Below are positions 44,320 through 54,671 of a DNA stretch of 64,000 nucleotides, in pieces. The notes under the pieces are model-generated. The model searched no databases and was not told the DNA's origin. It saw nothing but the letters and a program-made list of their open reading frames with translations. The DNA lies in the NCBI GenBank assembly GCA_021399435.1, contig JAJTUP010000151.1, positions 1 through 64,000 of the forward strand. Reading direction: 5' to 3'. This stretch comes from Diaporthe sp. PMI_573 (Eukaryota > Ascomycota > Sordariomycetes > Diaporthales > Diaporthaceae). The translations under genes and the position numbers were made by a program. Within the stretch, counting starts at the first letter, position 1; the number at the start of each line of letters is the position of its first letter.

Positions 44320-45671
44320 ATCATTCCTTTGGCGGTTGATATATGTATCAAACCCTCGTTGGCCTCGTCGTGTTCCAAGGAAGCCGCTAGTTTCTAGCCA
44401 ATTTGGGTGACCGAACCAATCGGCCCGCAAAGTAGAATGCTTCGGACTAAAACTGAGTCTTGATTGGCCAGCCAGGACTTGCTGTACTCTTGAACATTGA
44501 TACTGGATTCATGATGGCGAATGATACTGCATTGGAGGTGGAAACTTGTCCTCTATCGAATTACAAATCTTCTTGATAATAACCAATGACATTTGATGCA
44601 GCAAAGTGTATATACTATCAATCTTGTTTGTGGTGCTAGTAAAAAGTCAGCGGACAGCAGCCAAAATCAAGAGGAAGTAGCTCGGAGCAGATGGGTATGA
44701 AGTGAATTGGAGGTGGTGCCGACATTGATGGGTGAATAGGCGATTGATGTAGCGCGAGTCGGTGGACGGGTGAAGTGATGAAGCCGGCATGGATGGCGGC
44801 TGGTCAACGGCGGGTAGGGAATTTGGGAAAGAAAAGATAAGGGAAAACAGTCTCTTCCTCGGGTTTCCTATATTGCCGGCGGGGGTTGCTTTCTCCCCCC
44901 TTGTCAAACTGCTCCGGCCGGGATCGTGCTTTCTTTTTTCCTTATTTGTCCAAGAGCAGTAGTTTCTCCCTCTAGCTACCGGTACTGTAAGAACTTTGAC
45001 CTGGCTGTGTGGAGCCTAACTGAGGACGTTCACGAAACTACCAACGCAGCCGGAGATCTGCGGACTTGGATCGAGAAGTTGTTTGGACTTACTCTCATTA
45101 CAATGCTTCCTCGAGTTTCGGGATCATGGTCCTACCACTGTTCACTCTGTTGAAGGACTGTTTCATTCATGGAAAGTTTCATCCTGCTCTACCTGATTTC
45201 CTTGCTTCCTGATTATTTTGGGAGACGAGGAAGGTGTTTGGTATGCTCTTTTGCAGCCAGAGATTCAGAGGCACCAGGTGTTGTACCGAGAAAGCGTTAG
45301 ACTTAGGAAATCTGATTCGGTCATGTATCCAAGGCCCCTACCACCGTAGTCCTGAGAGGAGGCTGCCAGAATGAGTCGAGTCGATGTTCGGTGTGGACTA
45401 CTTCATCCTGCAGGGCAATCGGAGGCTCTAAGCGATGAGACGCCATCAGTGGTTGTCAGAAGGCATTTGTTTCGTCCATTCCTTTTCCTCCCTCGTCTTT
45501 TCGACATTCTGCCGACTAGTGAAGGAAGAGAATCAGATCAAGGCTGCGCTGCGGCGTACGACTTTTCAGGCACGCGAGCAACGATGGATGATCCAAATGG
45601 CAATGATACTGTACTGAGTTCAAATCTTGCTTGAGCATTCTGCCACTCCCCTCCGCCCCTCCTACAATGTG
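44320..45671. other. Coding-like remnants, nothing assigned
   Basis: Frames near 44990-45150 (TEDVHETTNAAGDLRTWIEK) and 45210-45350 (GDEEGVWYALLQPEIQRHQV) on the plus strand look protein-like, separated by breaks. They may be a decayed gene. No family was recognised. Confidence 0.3.
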
Positions 45672-46370
45672 TCAGACTTCTCCACAATCTGCTGACAAGC
45701 CGAGCTCATTCTCCAAAAATTTCTGTACCTCAGATCTGACTTCGTCACGGTTTTTTCCTTGAAATCGAGGCACCAATTCAATTTCCTCGATTGTAACCGC
45801 GGCAGCATTCCCTCCCTTACGCCCATTCCTGTGGTCAGGGCTATCGTAAAGTCTGAATGAAAATTGTCCAGCGGAATCAAAGGAAGCTTGCACTTTTCTA
45901 CACGTCCCATCTCTTGTCCAGCCTATTATGACCAAATGATCGCTTATCGCGGCAGACACGGCGTGACCGAATTTACTGGAGGGGGCACGCGCGTCTGAAC
46001 GGCTTGTTCTGCTGCTTGGCGTTTTCGCTAGTCCGGAGAGCCTTGAGCCGCCATTTTGCCGTGTACGGCGTCTTTTGGGCGCCGAATCTCGTTTGAGAAT
46101 TCTTTTTGGTCTGGTTTCACGTTGCAGGTTTGCGTGTGGTGTGCGTATAAAGCTTGCTGGGGATGGGCGGTCTTTGGAGCGCGCCGCTGCGTCTGGCAGG
46201 TCTAGAGATTTCGTGATGGTGTCAAGATGAATCACTTCATCGCTCTCCGAAGCATCGACATCTGCAACCTCGGCCTCGGTCGTGCCCGCCGTAGGCAGCA
46301 AAGGAGGTGTACGCATTGTGTACGTATTATGAAGGACCGGCTCAAGATTAATATGAGTGGTGAAGGACAT
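45672..46370 (-). CDS. Hypothetical basic, probably nuclear protein
   Basis: The ATG at 46370 opens an intact 232-aa frame; an alternative ATG at 46316 gives MRTPPLLPTAG. The middle is Arg/Lys/Ser-rich with a bipartite-like nuclear signal (RPKRILKRDSAPKRRRTRQN). The C-terminal 100 residues look folded: SDHLVIIGWTRDGTCRKVQA, FSFRLYDSPDHRNGRKGGNA and EEIELVPRFQGKNRDEVRSE. I do not recognise the family. No stop or shift disturbs it. Confidence 0.45.
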   Translation of the reverse strand: MSFTTHINLEPVLHNTYTMRTPPLLPTAGTTEAEVADVDASESDEVIHLDTITKSLDLPDAAARSKDRPSPASFIRTPHANLQRETRPKRILKRDSAPKRRRTRQNGGSRLSGLAKTPSSRTSRSDARAPSSKFGHAVSAAISDHLVIIGWTRDGTCRKVQASFDSAGQFSFRLYDSPDHRNGRKGGNAAAVTIEEIELVPRFQGKNRDEVRSEVQKFLENELGLSADCGEV

Positions 46371-46961
46371 GACGGCGTTTGCGGGGTAGACTACAGTATC
46401 TCCTTACGGCCTCAGGCATCAGCTTCTAACTACCACGGCCAGGATCGTTTGCTTTTGGACGCCTAGAACTCCAATCATTTGTCGAATTTGGCTGGGGCCC
46501 CATGTTGTTGGGGGCGCGTGTGTCGTTACTTTTTCAACATATCAACTTTGCTTCTTCGACTTCCCACCTTCGGGGACGCTCAGCTCATTTAAGGGTATCG
46601 TGATGACAGGGCCTGCGACATTGACATGATAGTGCCAAAAGGATGCTTACGTGGTGAATTTGTCATCGATCAGAACACCGTCGTCAACTCTGAGCAACCA
46701 ACCAGATTGTTTCAATTGTCTTAGCTATCTTGACACTTACCGTATAGGTTGAGCAAGCGAACTGTATTCTTCAATCTTCTTACGCTGATCCTTTTCAACG
46801 TCCTCGTAATAGGGCTCGCACCTCTCATTGGGTCCTGACCTTGTACATATAATGGCGTAGATATCAAGAATCATGAAGAACATTCCCTCTTACTCAATTC
46901 AAGTAGAGGGGAGCGGGTGTTAGACTGTTGTAGTGCACAGTGCTGCAGACCTGGTCGGTAC
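46371..46961. other. Spacer between hypothetical gene and hAT-7
   Basis: No gene was recognised. The upstream region of the 45672 gene lies here. Confidence 0.35.
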
Positions 46962-47100
46962 CCAGAGTGTCCTTCCAACCAACCCAACCAACCCAACCCT
47001 TCGATTGGATCGATTGGACACTTTCACAGCCAGGATTGGTTGGATCCAACCAACCTGAACCCAGGATTGGTTGGAGTTGGATGAGTTGGCAATCCATCCA
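46962..47100. repeat. CCAACC/TTGGTTGG subterminal repeats, hAT-7 3' end
   Basis: Dense CCAACCAACCC and GGATTGGTTGG motifs start with CAGAGTGTCCTTCC at about 46962, which would be the hAT terminus. The block lies 3' of the hAT-7 transposase fragment. Confidence 0.5.
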
Positions 47101-47207
47101 CAACATCAGGGATGGAAACAACCAGTTTCTGACAGTTTGCGTCCACACCGTGGCAGTGAACCCCAGAGACTGTGGGAGAGTTGGAGAGTCTTATCCGGGC
47201 TGCCAAA

Positions 47208-48173
47208 CTATATAATACCCTCTTTCTTCCATGAACGAACACACTGCGACATCCCAATGCTCCAACGGTCCAACCTAGTCCTTAAAACGCCCACCATACG
47301 CCCACAAGAGCTGAATTCTCGCTCTGTTTGCGTAGACATCGCTGGGATCGACAAGACGTCGCTGGCCATACGAGAAAGCCTTGGGTATTCCTTCTCGTGT
47401 GCCTTCCACCAAAGATACGGGTTCTCTCGATAGAGCTGGGGATCCGCACGCTTCCAAGTCCTAACATACCTCTCGTACTCGTCAAGGAAGGGAACCGTGC
47501 CGGCATCAATGGCCACCATCTCATCCTCATCGTCTTCCATTGCTGAATCAAGGAAGGTTTCGAATTCACTGCGTCCCTTCTGGGAAGTAGATGTCGACGA
47601 TGAAGAGGCAGCGTCGGCGGACTTCAAGGGCATATTCTGATAGTCTTTCTCCCACAACTTCTTCACGGAATGCTTATATTCTGAAAGCCACTCCTTCGCA
47701 TTAGGATTGCCTTTGAAATACTTCGTCAGCGCCGTCCAGCCATAACAAGGGTGTAGAACAATAGCAGAGGCGTACACAGGCGGGCACAGCTTTTGGTAAT
47801 AGCTGTCAAGCTTTTCCCAAGCCAAGTTAATATGGCTCTATACCATAGTGACTGACTTGGAGTCAAGCCCATCAACCAGGTCAGTATTCATCTTCAGCTT
47901 CTCGAGATGGTTAAGGAGGAACTCGAAGGACTGAAAGTATTCCCAAAACGCGCCGGAGCGGATGTGACCATCCCCAGCAGGCTCGCCATTGCCCTGTAGG
48001 CGGGTCGAGTCTTTGGAAAGGCAAGGGCCGAGGATCTTGCCTTGGAGATCGAGCACGTGCGAGTGTTGGACCCCAAAAATGACCCGTTCGCCAACGCTTG
48101 GAACGTCACTGATGTTCTTCCGGTGTCTTAGGAGACTGACAAGGAGGCTTCCAGTATATGATAAACTTTGCAC
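47208..48173 (-). pseudogene. hAT-7: C-terminal half of a hAT transposase
   Basis: Reading from 48173, the frame contains GKILGPCLSKDSTRLQGNGE and FWEYFQSFEFLLNHLEKLKM, an in-frame TAG after TMV, then AWEKLDSYYQKLCPPVYASA. The hAT dimerisation region follows: ENPYLWWKAHEKEYPRLSRM, ASDVLSIPAMSTQTEREFSS and the end RSWKKEGII. The TEREFSSCGR text carries the conserved Glu. The N-terminal half with the BED finger and both Asp residues is missing. One nonsense codon and 5' truncation make it inactive. Confidence 0.75.
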
Positions 48174-48922
48174 ATAGCCCCTGCTTAAGCCCTTGACCTT
48201 TCTAAGTCGGCTGATTTAGATCACCACAGCCTAGAACAATATAGGGTTTTTAGCCTGATGATAATAAAGAAAGCGGATATTCGCACAACCAAAATCGGAT
48301 GCCACACAACCTTTTCTAACTAATCAGCGCTGCAGCTAATCAGAGCCTCTCATTTTATAACACTTCACCACCCACGATAGTGCTTTTTGCGGCCTCTCCA
48401 ATATACCCTGTATATCCTCCTCTGCCCACCAACCTTAACCCACCCACCCACCACCAACGCTTCGTCAAATCGACTATTTGCTTCATAGGATCGATTAATT
48501 CGGTATCAAAGACATACCCTAGCACATTAGATACTGTCTTCCTGGTGCTGTAACGATGGCGCAGGTCCCAGACTACTCGGGGCTCGAGGGCGCCAAGGAA
48601 ACGCAGGACGAGATCGTCGCCGTGATGCCCGGCTTTGTTGACTTACTATCCGACTCGCTAGGTCACGATGGCGACGACGTGGGCAACGTTTGCCAACACT
48701 TGGGTCTAATAGTGCTTAATTTAGTGCCCTTGAGTGTATGGGAATAGTGGCATAGTGCAATATGTTAGTCGGTGTAGTCACGTTAATTATTTGTATGGCG
48801 GAACCATAGTGTTTTTCAATTCGGGCACAGGGGGCGGCATAATTAGTCATGAAAAGGTAAGCGGCATCTGATTGAGGGTACGCGAATATCCGGTTTCTAA
48901 TAAAATCTATGTGGGCAATAGC
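48174..48922. other. Spacer with one short GC-rich frame
   Basis: A plus-strand frame from the ATG at 48556 (MAQVPDYSGLEGAKETQDEI) has coding-like composition for about 50 codons until GGCAACG at 48690. It then passes into AT-rich sequence, as if interrupted. Family unknown. Confidence 0.3.
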
Positions 48923-49667
48923 TTAAGATCTGTAAAATTGATCTAGAGGGTATTCGTCCAGAGCAAGAGAGTGTAGGGCCACGTGCTGAACAAATTCGGG
49001 ATCAAAGTTCTCCAGGCAGTACTTTGCAATCATTTCAGTGCCTGGTCTCAATGTCAGCAAATTTCTTCCCATCTCATAATAGAGCGACTCACCAGCAGCA
49101 GCACCCCCAGCCGTCCAAATCTCACCCTTCCCGTCCGCTCCATCGTAATCTTTCTCCGTAACCACCCACTTCTGGTCTGCCCAGTCGACCTCTGGATACA
49201 TGCGCTTCGCGACAGGTATCAATCCTCGATTTGTTGTGGACTTCTTGCCGTTGAGAAGTCCAGTGCTGGCCAGCCACATAGATCCGATACAGGTTACGAG
49301 CCATACACGGGTTTTGGGCCATGCTTCCTTCATGAAACGATCCGCCTGGGGGGGGACGATGCGTAGGCGGAGGTCCACCAATGATAAGAATGTCAAGGTC
49401 CCGGGGGCAGTCGTCGTAAGTAATGTTCGGGAGGTATTTGATATCCGGCGATGCTCCGGTAGGATCCAGAGTGGCTCCAATGTAATAGAAGGTCATGTAG
49501 ACAGGATGATCGGCCCATCGAGTGAAGCTGGGGTCAAATGCAATGCCACCCTCGTAATGGCGCATGGACAGGTTGCCCAAAATGTCCATGCCCATAACGT
49601 CAGCCAATTGCACATTCTCCATCATGACCCCGATGCGCAAACTTCGACGATTAGCTGAGGATGACAT
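48923..49667 (-). pseudogene. DJ-1/PfpI-family protein with a homopolymer frameshift
   Basis: The start is taken at 49667 (MSSSANRRSLRIGVMMENVQ); an in-frame ATG 30 codons upstream is less likely. The N-terminal strand-helix and DLDILIIGGPPPTHR match the class I glutamine-amidotransferase-like fold. The nucleophile region WLVTCIGSMWLASTG has the Cys in the usual elbow. An intron GTGAGT..ACCAG (49092-49042, 51 nt) gives WTAGGAAAGTEMIA, the expected text of the family. At 49346-49353 eight C residues on the coding strand, where seven would keep frame, shift the reading. All else is intact, so this may be a sequencing error or a very young null. DJ-1-like proteins act on small aldehydes or as isonitrile-hydratase-type enzymes. 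Confidence 0.7.
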
Positions 49668-51801
49668 GTTTGATGGTGTTATGAAGTTTGGTTTAGACGA
49701 GCTGGGTGTTTGATATGGTGCTTCCGCGAGTATGTATTTAGATGGTTTCGCTTTCAATCCGTGTACGTACGCTTCTTCAGCAGTATGTATGTAGGCGGTC
49801 CCTGTATGTATTTATAGTTAATAATAATTAATTATGGGAAGTGTCTCCTTCCAAAACTTTTTTTCTTAACATCGGCTAGTCAAGACCCCGACAGGCGTCG
49901 GGGACTACCAGTCTGCCGCTTACAAATTTAGATCCGGTGGCCTTCGGAGCTTAGTCAGCTAATCTCTCACCTGAAACATCTCACTTGTATGATTCGACAT
50001 CATTTGTTTCAGCATTCCACTTGCTTCAGTACATCGGCGGAGGAACAACTAGTAGTCCAGCCTAGAACCAAGAGTCAAGTCCAGGGTTCAGGATCTCTCG
50101 AGAGCGGAGAACGACAAGCTTGCGTTTTTGTCGCTCACTCTTTCCCAGCGCGTTCAAACGTAATTAAAGCGGTTCATCTTGCTGCGGAGGCATACGTACA
50201 CTGCAAGTGCAAATATATATTAACGAGCTTCACTCAGGTGTCTGCTACGCAGCTACATAATCCATATAATTCCCTATGATAACGTAGGCGTGATTAGAGC
50301 TTAAACGCCTACTTATATCAACGAATATTCGCATGCTACCCAGCATGTGAATATCCATCAAGATAAGTGGGCGTTTAAGAAGTTTACTGACTCAAGTTGT
50401 GTAAAGCCACGGGGAGAAGGTAGTCAAGCCACAGCATCTTTTTTTACATGATGTCACGTAACTTTTGAAATTTGTAGCGGTGTTACGGTAATACTGTATG
50501 TGATGCTTTGAGACCACGCCATAGCTAGGCATTGGTTGGCCTTATCCTAGAAATACCCTTTATATTAGTTTTGAAATATTATTTGGAAAGAGTTTATTGT
50601 CGGCTGATGAAGTACGTGTCTGTAAGGTTATTAGACCTTGGTTTTCCCTATCACCTATTTTACGTGGCAGTGGTGTGATTCCTAACGAGCTGACTACCAT
50701 CCTGACGCAGTGTGGATACTTGCTCATAATGCCCAGCCAGAGTGTGCACGAAGTGTTCAGAATTGACTGCCAAGGCCGAACTGATGCGCATATTGTCACG
50801 AATTGCACTACTGCGCTATTAGTGCAAAAGTGACGCTACTATTTGCCATAGGCACATAGTGTATATATTGTGACGCATATGCCCCATCTTTGACAACAAA
50901 AGATGCCGCCCGTCAAATCAGCTAAACATATTCTTGGTCCCTGATTTGCATTACGAATAAGTTCGAGCCTTATCGAAACCGTATTGTAGCTACGTTCTCC
51001 ATACAGGGCGATTAAACACTAAAAGTGTTCCTTCCAGAACTTGAAGTCCACCATCTGGCTACTTGCAGCCTTGCAAGCTGTTCTGATGTCTCTTGCAAGG
51101 ATACTTGGCCCACAGAAGTATTCTCCGACTTGCGTCATTGATGCCTCCAATCCAGCAAGCTAGGACCCGTCAATTATCTCATCTGGCATTGCCCCTAGCA
51201 TCCTCTTGAAGTCCGGACGACCAAAGTTGGTCCCTGTCCGCAGCCGGGTGACCGCATCCTGGTCTGTTCCCGCAGAGTTTAGCATAATATTAGCAGCTGC
51301 ATGCATCTACATCCATACGCTGGATGAGGTAGACATGAATCCGAATAAATGATGAGTTTTTATCCTACTCCTCAAGTAATATATGTAGTTGTTAGAACCA
51401 CTCGAATAACAACGTGTCCCGGCAAATCCAGACGAACTTTAATCGACGAAGGCGGCAGAATTTCTTGATCTCTCTCAGGTTCCATATGGCATGGCTGGCA
51501 GCTATCTGCTTTTGGACGAGCGTTTGCGCTTCCTCGATAAGGGTGACGGTCCGATGAAAAAGAGCGATTCTCTGCTCGACGTCGGGGTGAACCAGGCTAT
51601 GCAGCAAGTCAGGTGGGATAAGGGAGTCTTTGACAAGAGAGGAGGGGTTTATGAATGGCGGAAAACGCAGACAGTTGGCGACGACGGGGGTTGTGGTGGT
51701 AGTAAAAGGAAGGAGCTGGAGTGGTAGGTCCAAGGTGTTACAACTATTCTAAAGAACCGCTGAAGCCAGTCGAAACCGCTTCATGATAGAGGCTAGGAGC
51801 C
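49668..51801. other. 2.1 kb without recognised gene
   Basis: Apart from the hairpin at 50300 I see only short frames and AT-rich DNA. Confidence 0.4.
50300..50379. repeat. 80-bp imperfect palindrome (hairpin)
   Basis: The arms start GCTTAAACGCCTACTTAT and end in the complementary ATAAGTGGGCGTTTAAG, and they meet at GCATGCT-ACCC-AGCATG. Arm identity is high with a few mismatches. It might be a foldback MITE or a remnant of an element end. No flanking duplication is obvious. Confidence 0.8.
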
Positions 51802-52345
51802 TCAAGCTGGAGAATATTTGTTAAGAGTGAAAACTTTGTATCTACCCAAACTATATCTCTGGTTCGTATGTTCGGTTTGCTGCTTACAATAACTGACATG
51901 GGTAATCAAGACGTCTGTTACAGCCTGAACGGGAACCATAATGAGGCCCCACCGGATGGTGTTGAAGACACCCCATGCCGTCGCGTATGTCGATCTCATA
52001 GAAACGATATTGCTAGCCAAACAGAGGTAGAATGCGTTACGGGTCGCCGACTCGATAAATGTCAAAATGCCAGAACGGAGAAGGATCAAGAGCGCCGTCG
52101 GACTTGGAAGTGTTGTTGTCCCCCATTCATTGAGGCTGTCAACTCTGCGCTTCTGAAAGCGAAGGGTGTTCCTCCACAGGCAATACCCAAGGCAAAACAA
52201 GCTGGAGCGAAGTGACAGGCAAGCACCTGCTTGCAGGTTGATAGGCGGCTGATGCGACCCAACGTGCACTTTGGAGATGATCAACAGATTCAGGATGATG
52301 TTGACCGCGAACTTGACCGAGCTGATGTTGCGACTTCCCTACATT
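51802..52345 (-). pseudogene. MATE-type multidrug/organic-cation transporter remnant
   Basis: The frame, open from just after a TAG at about 52343, reads VKFAVNIILNLLIISKVHVG then SHQPPINLQAG, hydrophobic LRSSLFCLGYCLWRNTLRF, and LTFIESATRNAFYLCLASNI and TAWGVFNTIRWGLIMVPVQA. The order NIxL-LIISxxHVGSxxPxINxQ and TxxAWGVFNTIRWG.VMVPVQA fits fungal MATE-like transporters. After VPVQA a donor-like GTAACA follows, but no continuation is found. About 140 of an expected 500-600 residues remain. Intact proteins export small molecules across membranes. Confidence 0.5.
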
Positions 52346-52892
52346 TGGGTCGCGCGGCGGAAACGATATGGATACTACTCAGTCACGCAGGGTACGTCAG
52401 CACACGAGGAAATCAGTTGGAAGCAAGCAGAAAGCCCTTAGAAGCAATCTCAGCCTAAATTGTCCTCAATACCTTCGTGGACCCCAGCGGAAGTTCTCTT
52501 GTTCAAGCCAGCCTTTCAACCCTGTCAGGATTCATCAGCGGGTACCTAAGTATTGACACACAGTTTGACCTTCAAAACATCTTTGGTCTGGGACTTGTTG
52601 TATGTTCACTTGAACCTCGTGAAGGAGGTCACGTCATCCTTAGAGGGCATACTACGAACATTGGTCAGCTTAGGAAACAAATTCTGGTGAAGTCGTATCA
52701 GTGCTGCATTGATTATAATGGTGATAGTTGTGGTTTTCAAAAATAGGGGAGCAATGTGCTCTAGTGGTGTCTCGTAAGAAATTGGACGACAAGGATGCAA
52801 AAATCAAAGCAGAGAACTGGCGGAAGGCGGAGAAAAGATTCCGGGCGTGTGAGCAGTCATGAAGATGTTGCATCGGCAAGGCTCGGACCCAC
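52346..52892. other. Spacer without recognised gene
   Basis: Short frames only between the MATE remnant and the hAT-5 end. Confidence 0.35.
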
Positions 52893-53075
52893 TACACTGC
52901 AAATCCACGTGGACCACAAATAAGTGGCCCATCTCTATTACATCCACTTGTCGGCCCTCAGATTACGTAATAATCCACTACACTTGGACCTGAAAGTGGA
53001 TGTAATGGAGTGGATTTAGGTGGATTTAGGTACAGGGGGATATTCCCTGACCCTGTACGGTTCATAGTACTTATT
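52893..53075. repeat. Subterminal repeats at the hAT-5 5' end
   Basis: The motifs AATCCAC/GTGGATT and TAATCCACTACACTTGGAC recur in both orientations (GTGGATTTAGGTGGATTTAGG at 53011-53030). They lie 150-350 bp before the hAT-5 ATG, the usual place of hAT transposase-binding repeats. Confidence 0.55.
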
Positions 53076-53240
53076 TTTGTATATAGTTGCCTATTAAATC
53101 GAGGTACCTGGACCCAAGTTAGCCGAGGTCGATCACCCCTACAGCTAATCTTATAACATTATACGAGAAACTACCCCTATTGAGCGCGTTTTCTACAGAT
53201 TTCCTGCTTTGTTTTTGCCAAAAACTTTTTTTTTTTGACG

Positions 53241-54671
53241 ATGTCAGCCAGCCAGCCAGGCCAACCAGGCCAACAGCAGCAGCTCGAAGACCGTCTTTTT
53301 CACCATTTCAGAGGCTGGAATTGGTCAGAACGCGCTCGTGATACTAGCTCTTGGCTGTGGGACTTTGGCTATGATATTCAACGTCATGGCTTACGCAAAT
53401 GGGCTTGCAAGTACTGTATCCTCGGAAATCGTCCCATTATCGCGAGTTTTACCTCTTCAGGTCTCCAGAACGCGGCAAATCATCTATGGCGTGAGCACAA
53501 AACACCAGCACCAGAGGGAGAGAAAAGGAGCACAGCACAGCTCAAATCCGAAGGCGCACTAAAATCGAACCAGCCGACTATTGCATCTGTTTTAAAACTG
53601 GACGTCAACAAGCCTACGGAACAGAATATCGCAAATAGCTTCATCTCACGCTTTGATAAGCAACACTTTCAGCGTATGCTAGTCGAGTTAATCGTCAGTA
53701 GCAACCAGTCATTTTCCTTCGCCCAGAACCCCATCCTCCGAGAAATCTTCGACTATTTGAGTCCCTCCATTTCAATCCAACGCGCCAACTTGAGTGCCAG
53801 GGCTGTCCGATATAAGATTATTCAAGAGTATAACCGCCACAAGCAGAGGGTTATCGAGGTGCTAAGGAACTCCCCTGGAGCGCTTCATATCTCATTTGAT
53901 GGCTAGACGTCTCAAAATAAGCTTGCCCTCTACGGTATTGCTTGTTTTTTCAGAGATGAGAAGAATCGGCCATGCAAAATCATGATTGGGGTTCCAGAGG
54001 CTCATCGTTACTTTGGCTCAACGATCAGTGAGGAGGTTCTCGACGTCCTACACACCTTTGGCGTGAGTCCAGAGAAGATTGGCTATTTCACGCTCGACAG
54101 TGCTGAAAACAACGATACTGCAATGGATGTTATTGGTGCTAAACTTGGGTTCGATAGCCGACTACGCCGAGGACGCTATATTAGCCACACAATTAACTTG
54201 TCAGCCAAGGCGCTCTTATTTGGCAAAAACACCGACGCGTTCAAGCAGCAATTATCAGGCGCAGAAGCGTTATCTGATGCTAAATACGCTCGATGGCGCA
54301 AAAGAGGACCAGTTGGCAAGTTACACAATATCGTAGTTGATATGCGTATTAGCCATCGGCTGATTTACTTATTCAAGAAGGTCCAGAGGGTAAGCGGTTT
54401 TACTAAATCCTATTTGTCTTATACTAATTCCATATATCTAACAGGACGAAATTAATCGCGCCACCACCCTTAAACTCCGATCGAAGAAACCAGTCAAGCT
54501 AATTATCGATAACAATACGCGTTGGCTGTCACAACTCTATATGATCCGCAGGGCTCTACGGTTGAAAACCTCTATCAAACTCCTACTGATTAAGTATAAG
54601 GCGCAATGGGAGGACGAAAATCGGTCTAAAAAGACTGGCCAAGTGACACAAGCCAAGTTGCGCGCAAATCT
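53241..54671 (+). pseudogene. hAT-5: transposase with nonsense codon, 3' end lost
   Basis: The ATG at 53241 (MSASQPGQPGQQQQ) opens a BED finger (WACKYCILGNRP ... HLWREHK) and the helical DNA-binding part. ISFDG is followed by TAG at 53904 in place of the Trp of the DxWTS motif. The frame continues GIACFFRDEKN, GYFTLDSAENNDTAMD, and ISHTINLSAKALLFG, where relatives have CxGHxxNL. An intron (54390-54444, GTAAGC..AACAG) keeps phase into LKLRSKKPVKLIIDNNTRWL. At about 54671 the text switches to hAT-6. The changes at Trp, Cys and Gly are all G-to-A and read CpA-to-TpA on the other strand, as RIP would leave. Confidence 0.8.

Noticed and set aside
46962..47215. Protein of Pro/Thr/Gln-rich frame over the CCAACC repeats
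   Set aside because: Simple repeats of a transposon end give open frames on both strands.
49346..49353. Short intron at the C run of the DJ-1 gene
   Set aside because: A GT-C8-AG segment would be about 12 nt, far too short to be spliced; a one-base homopolymer change explains the shift.
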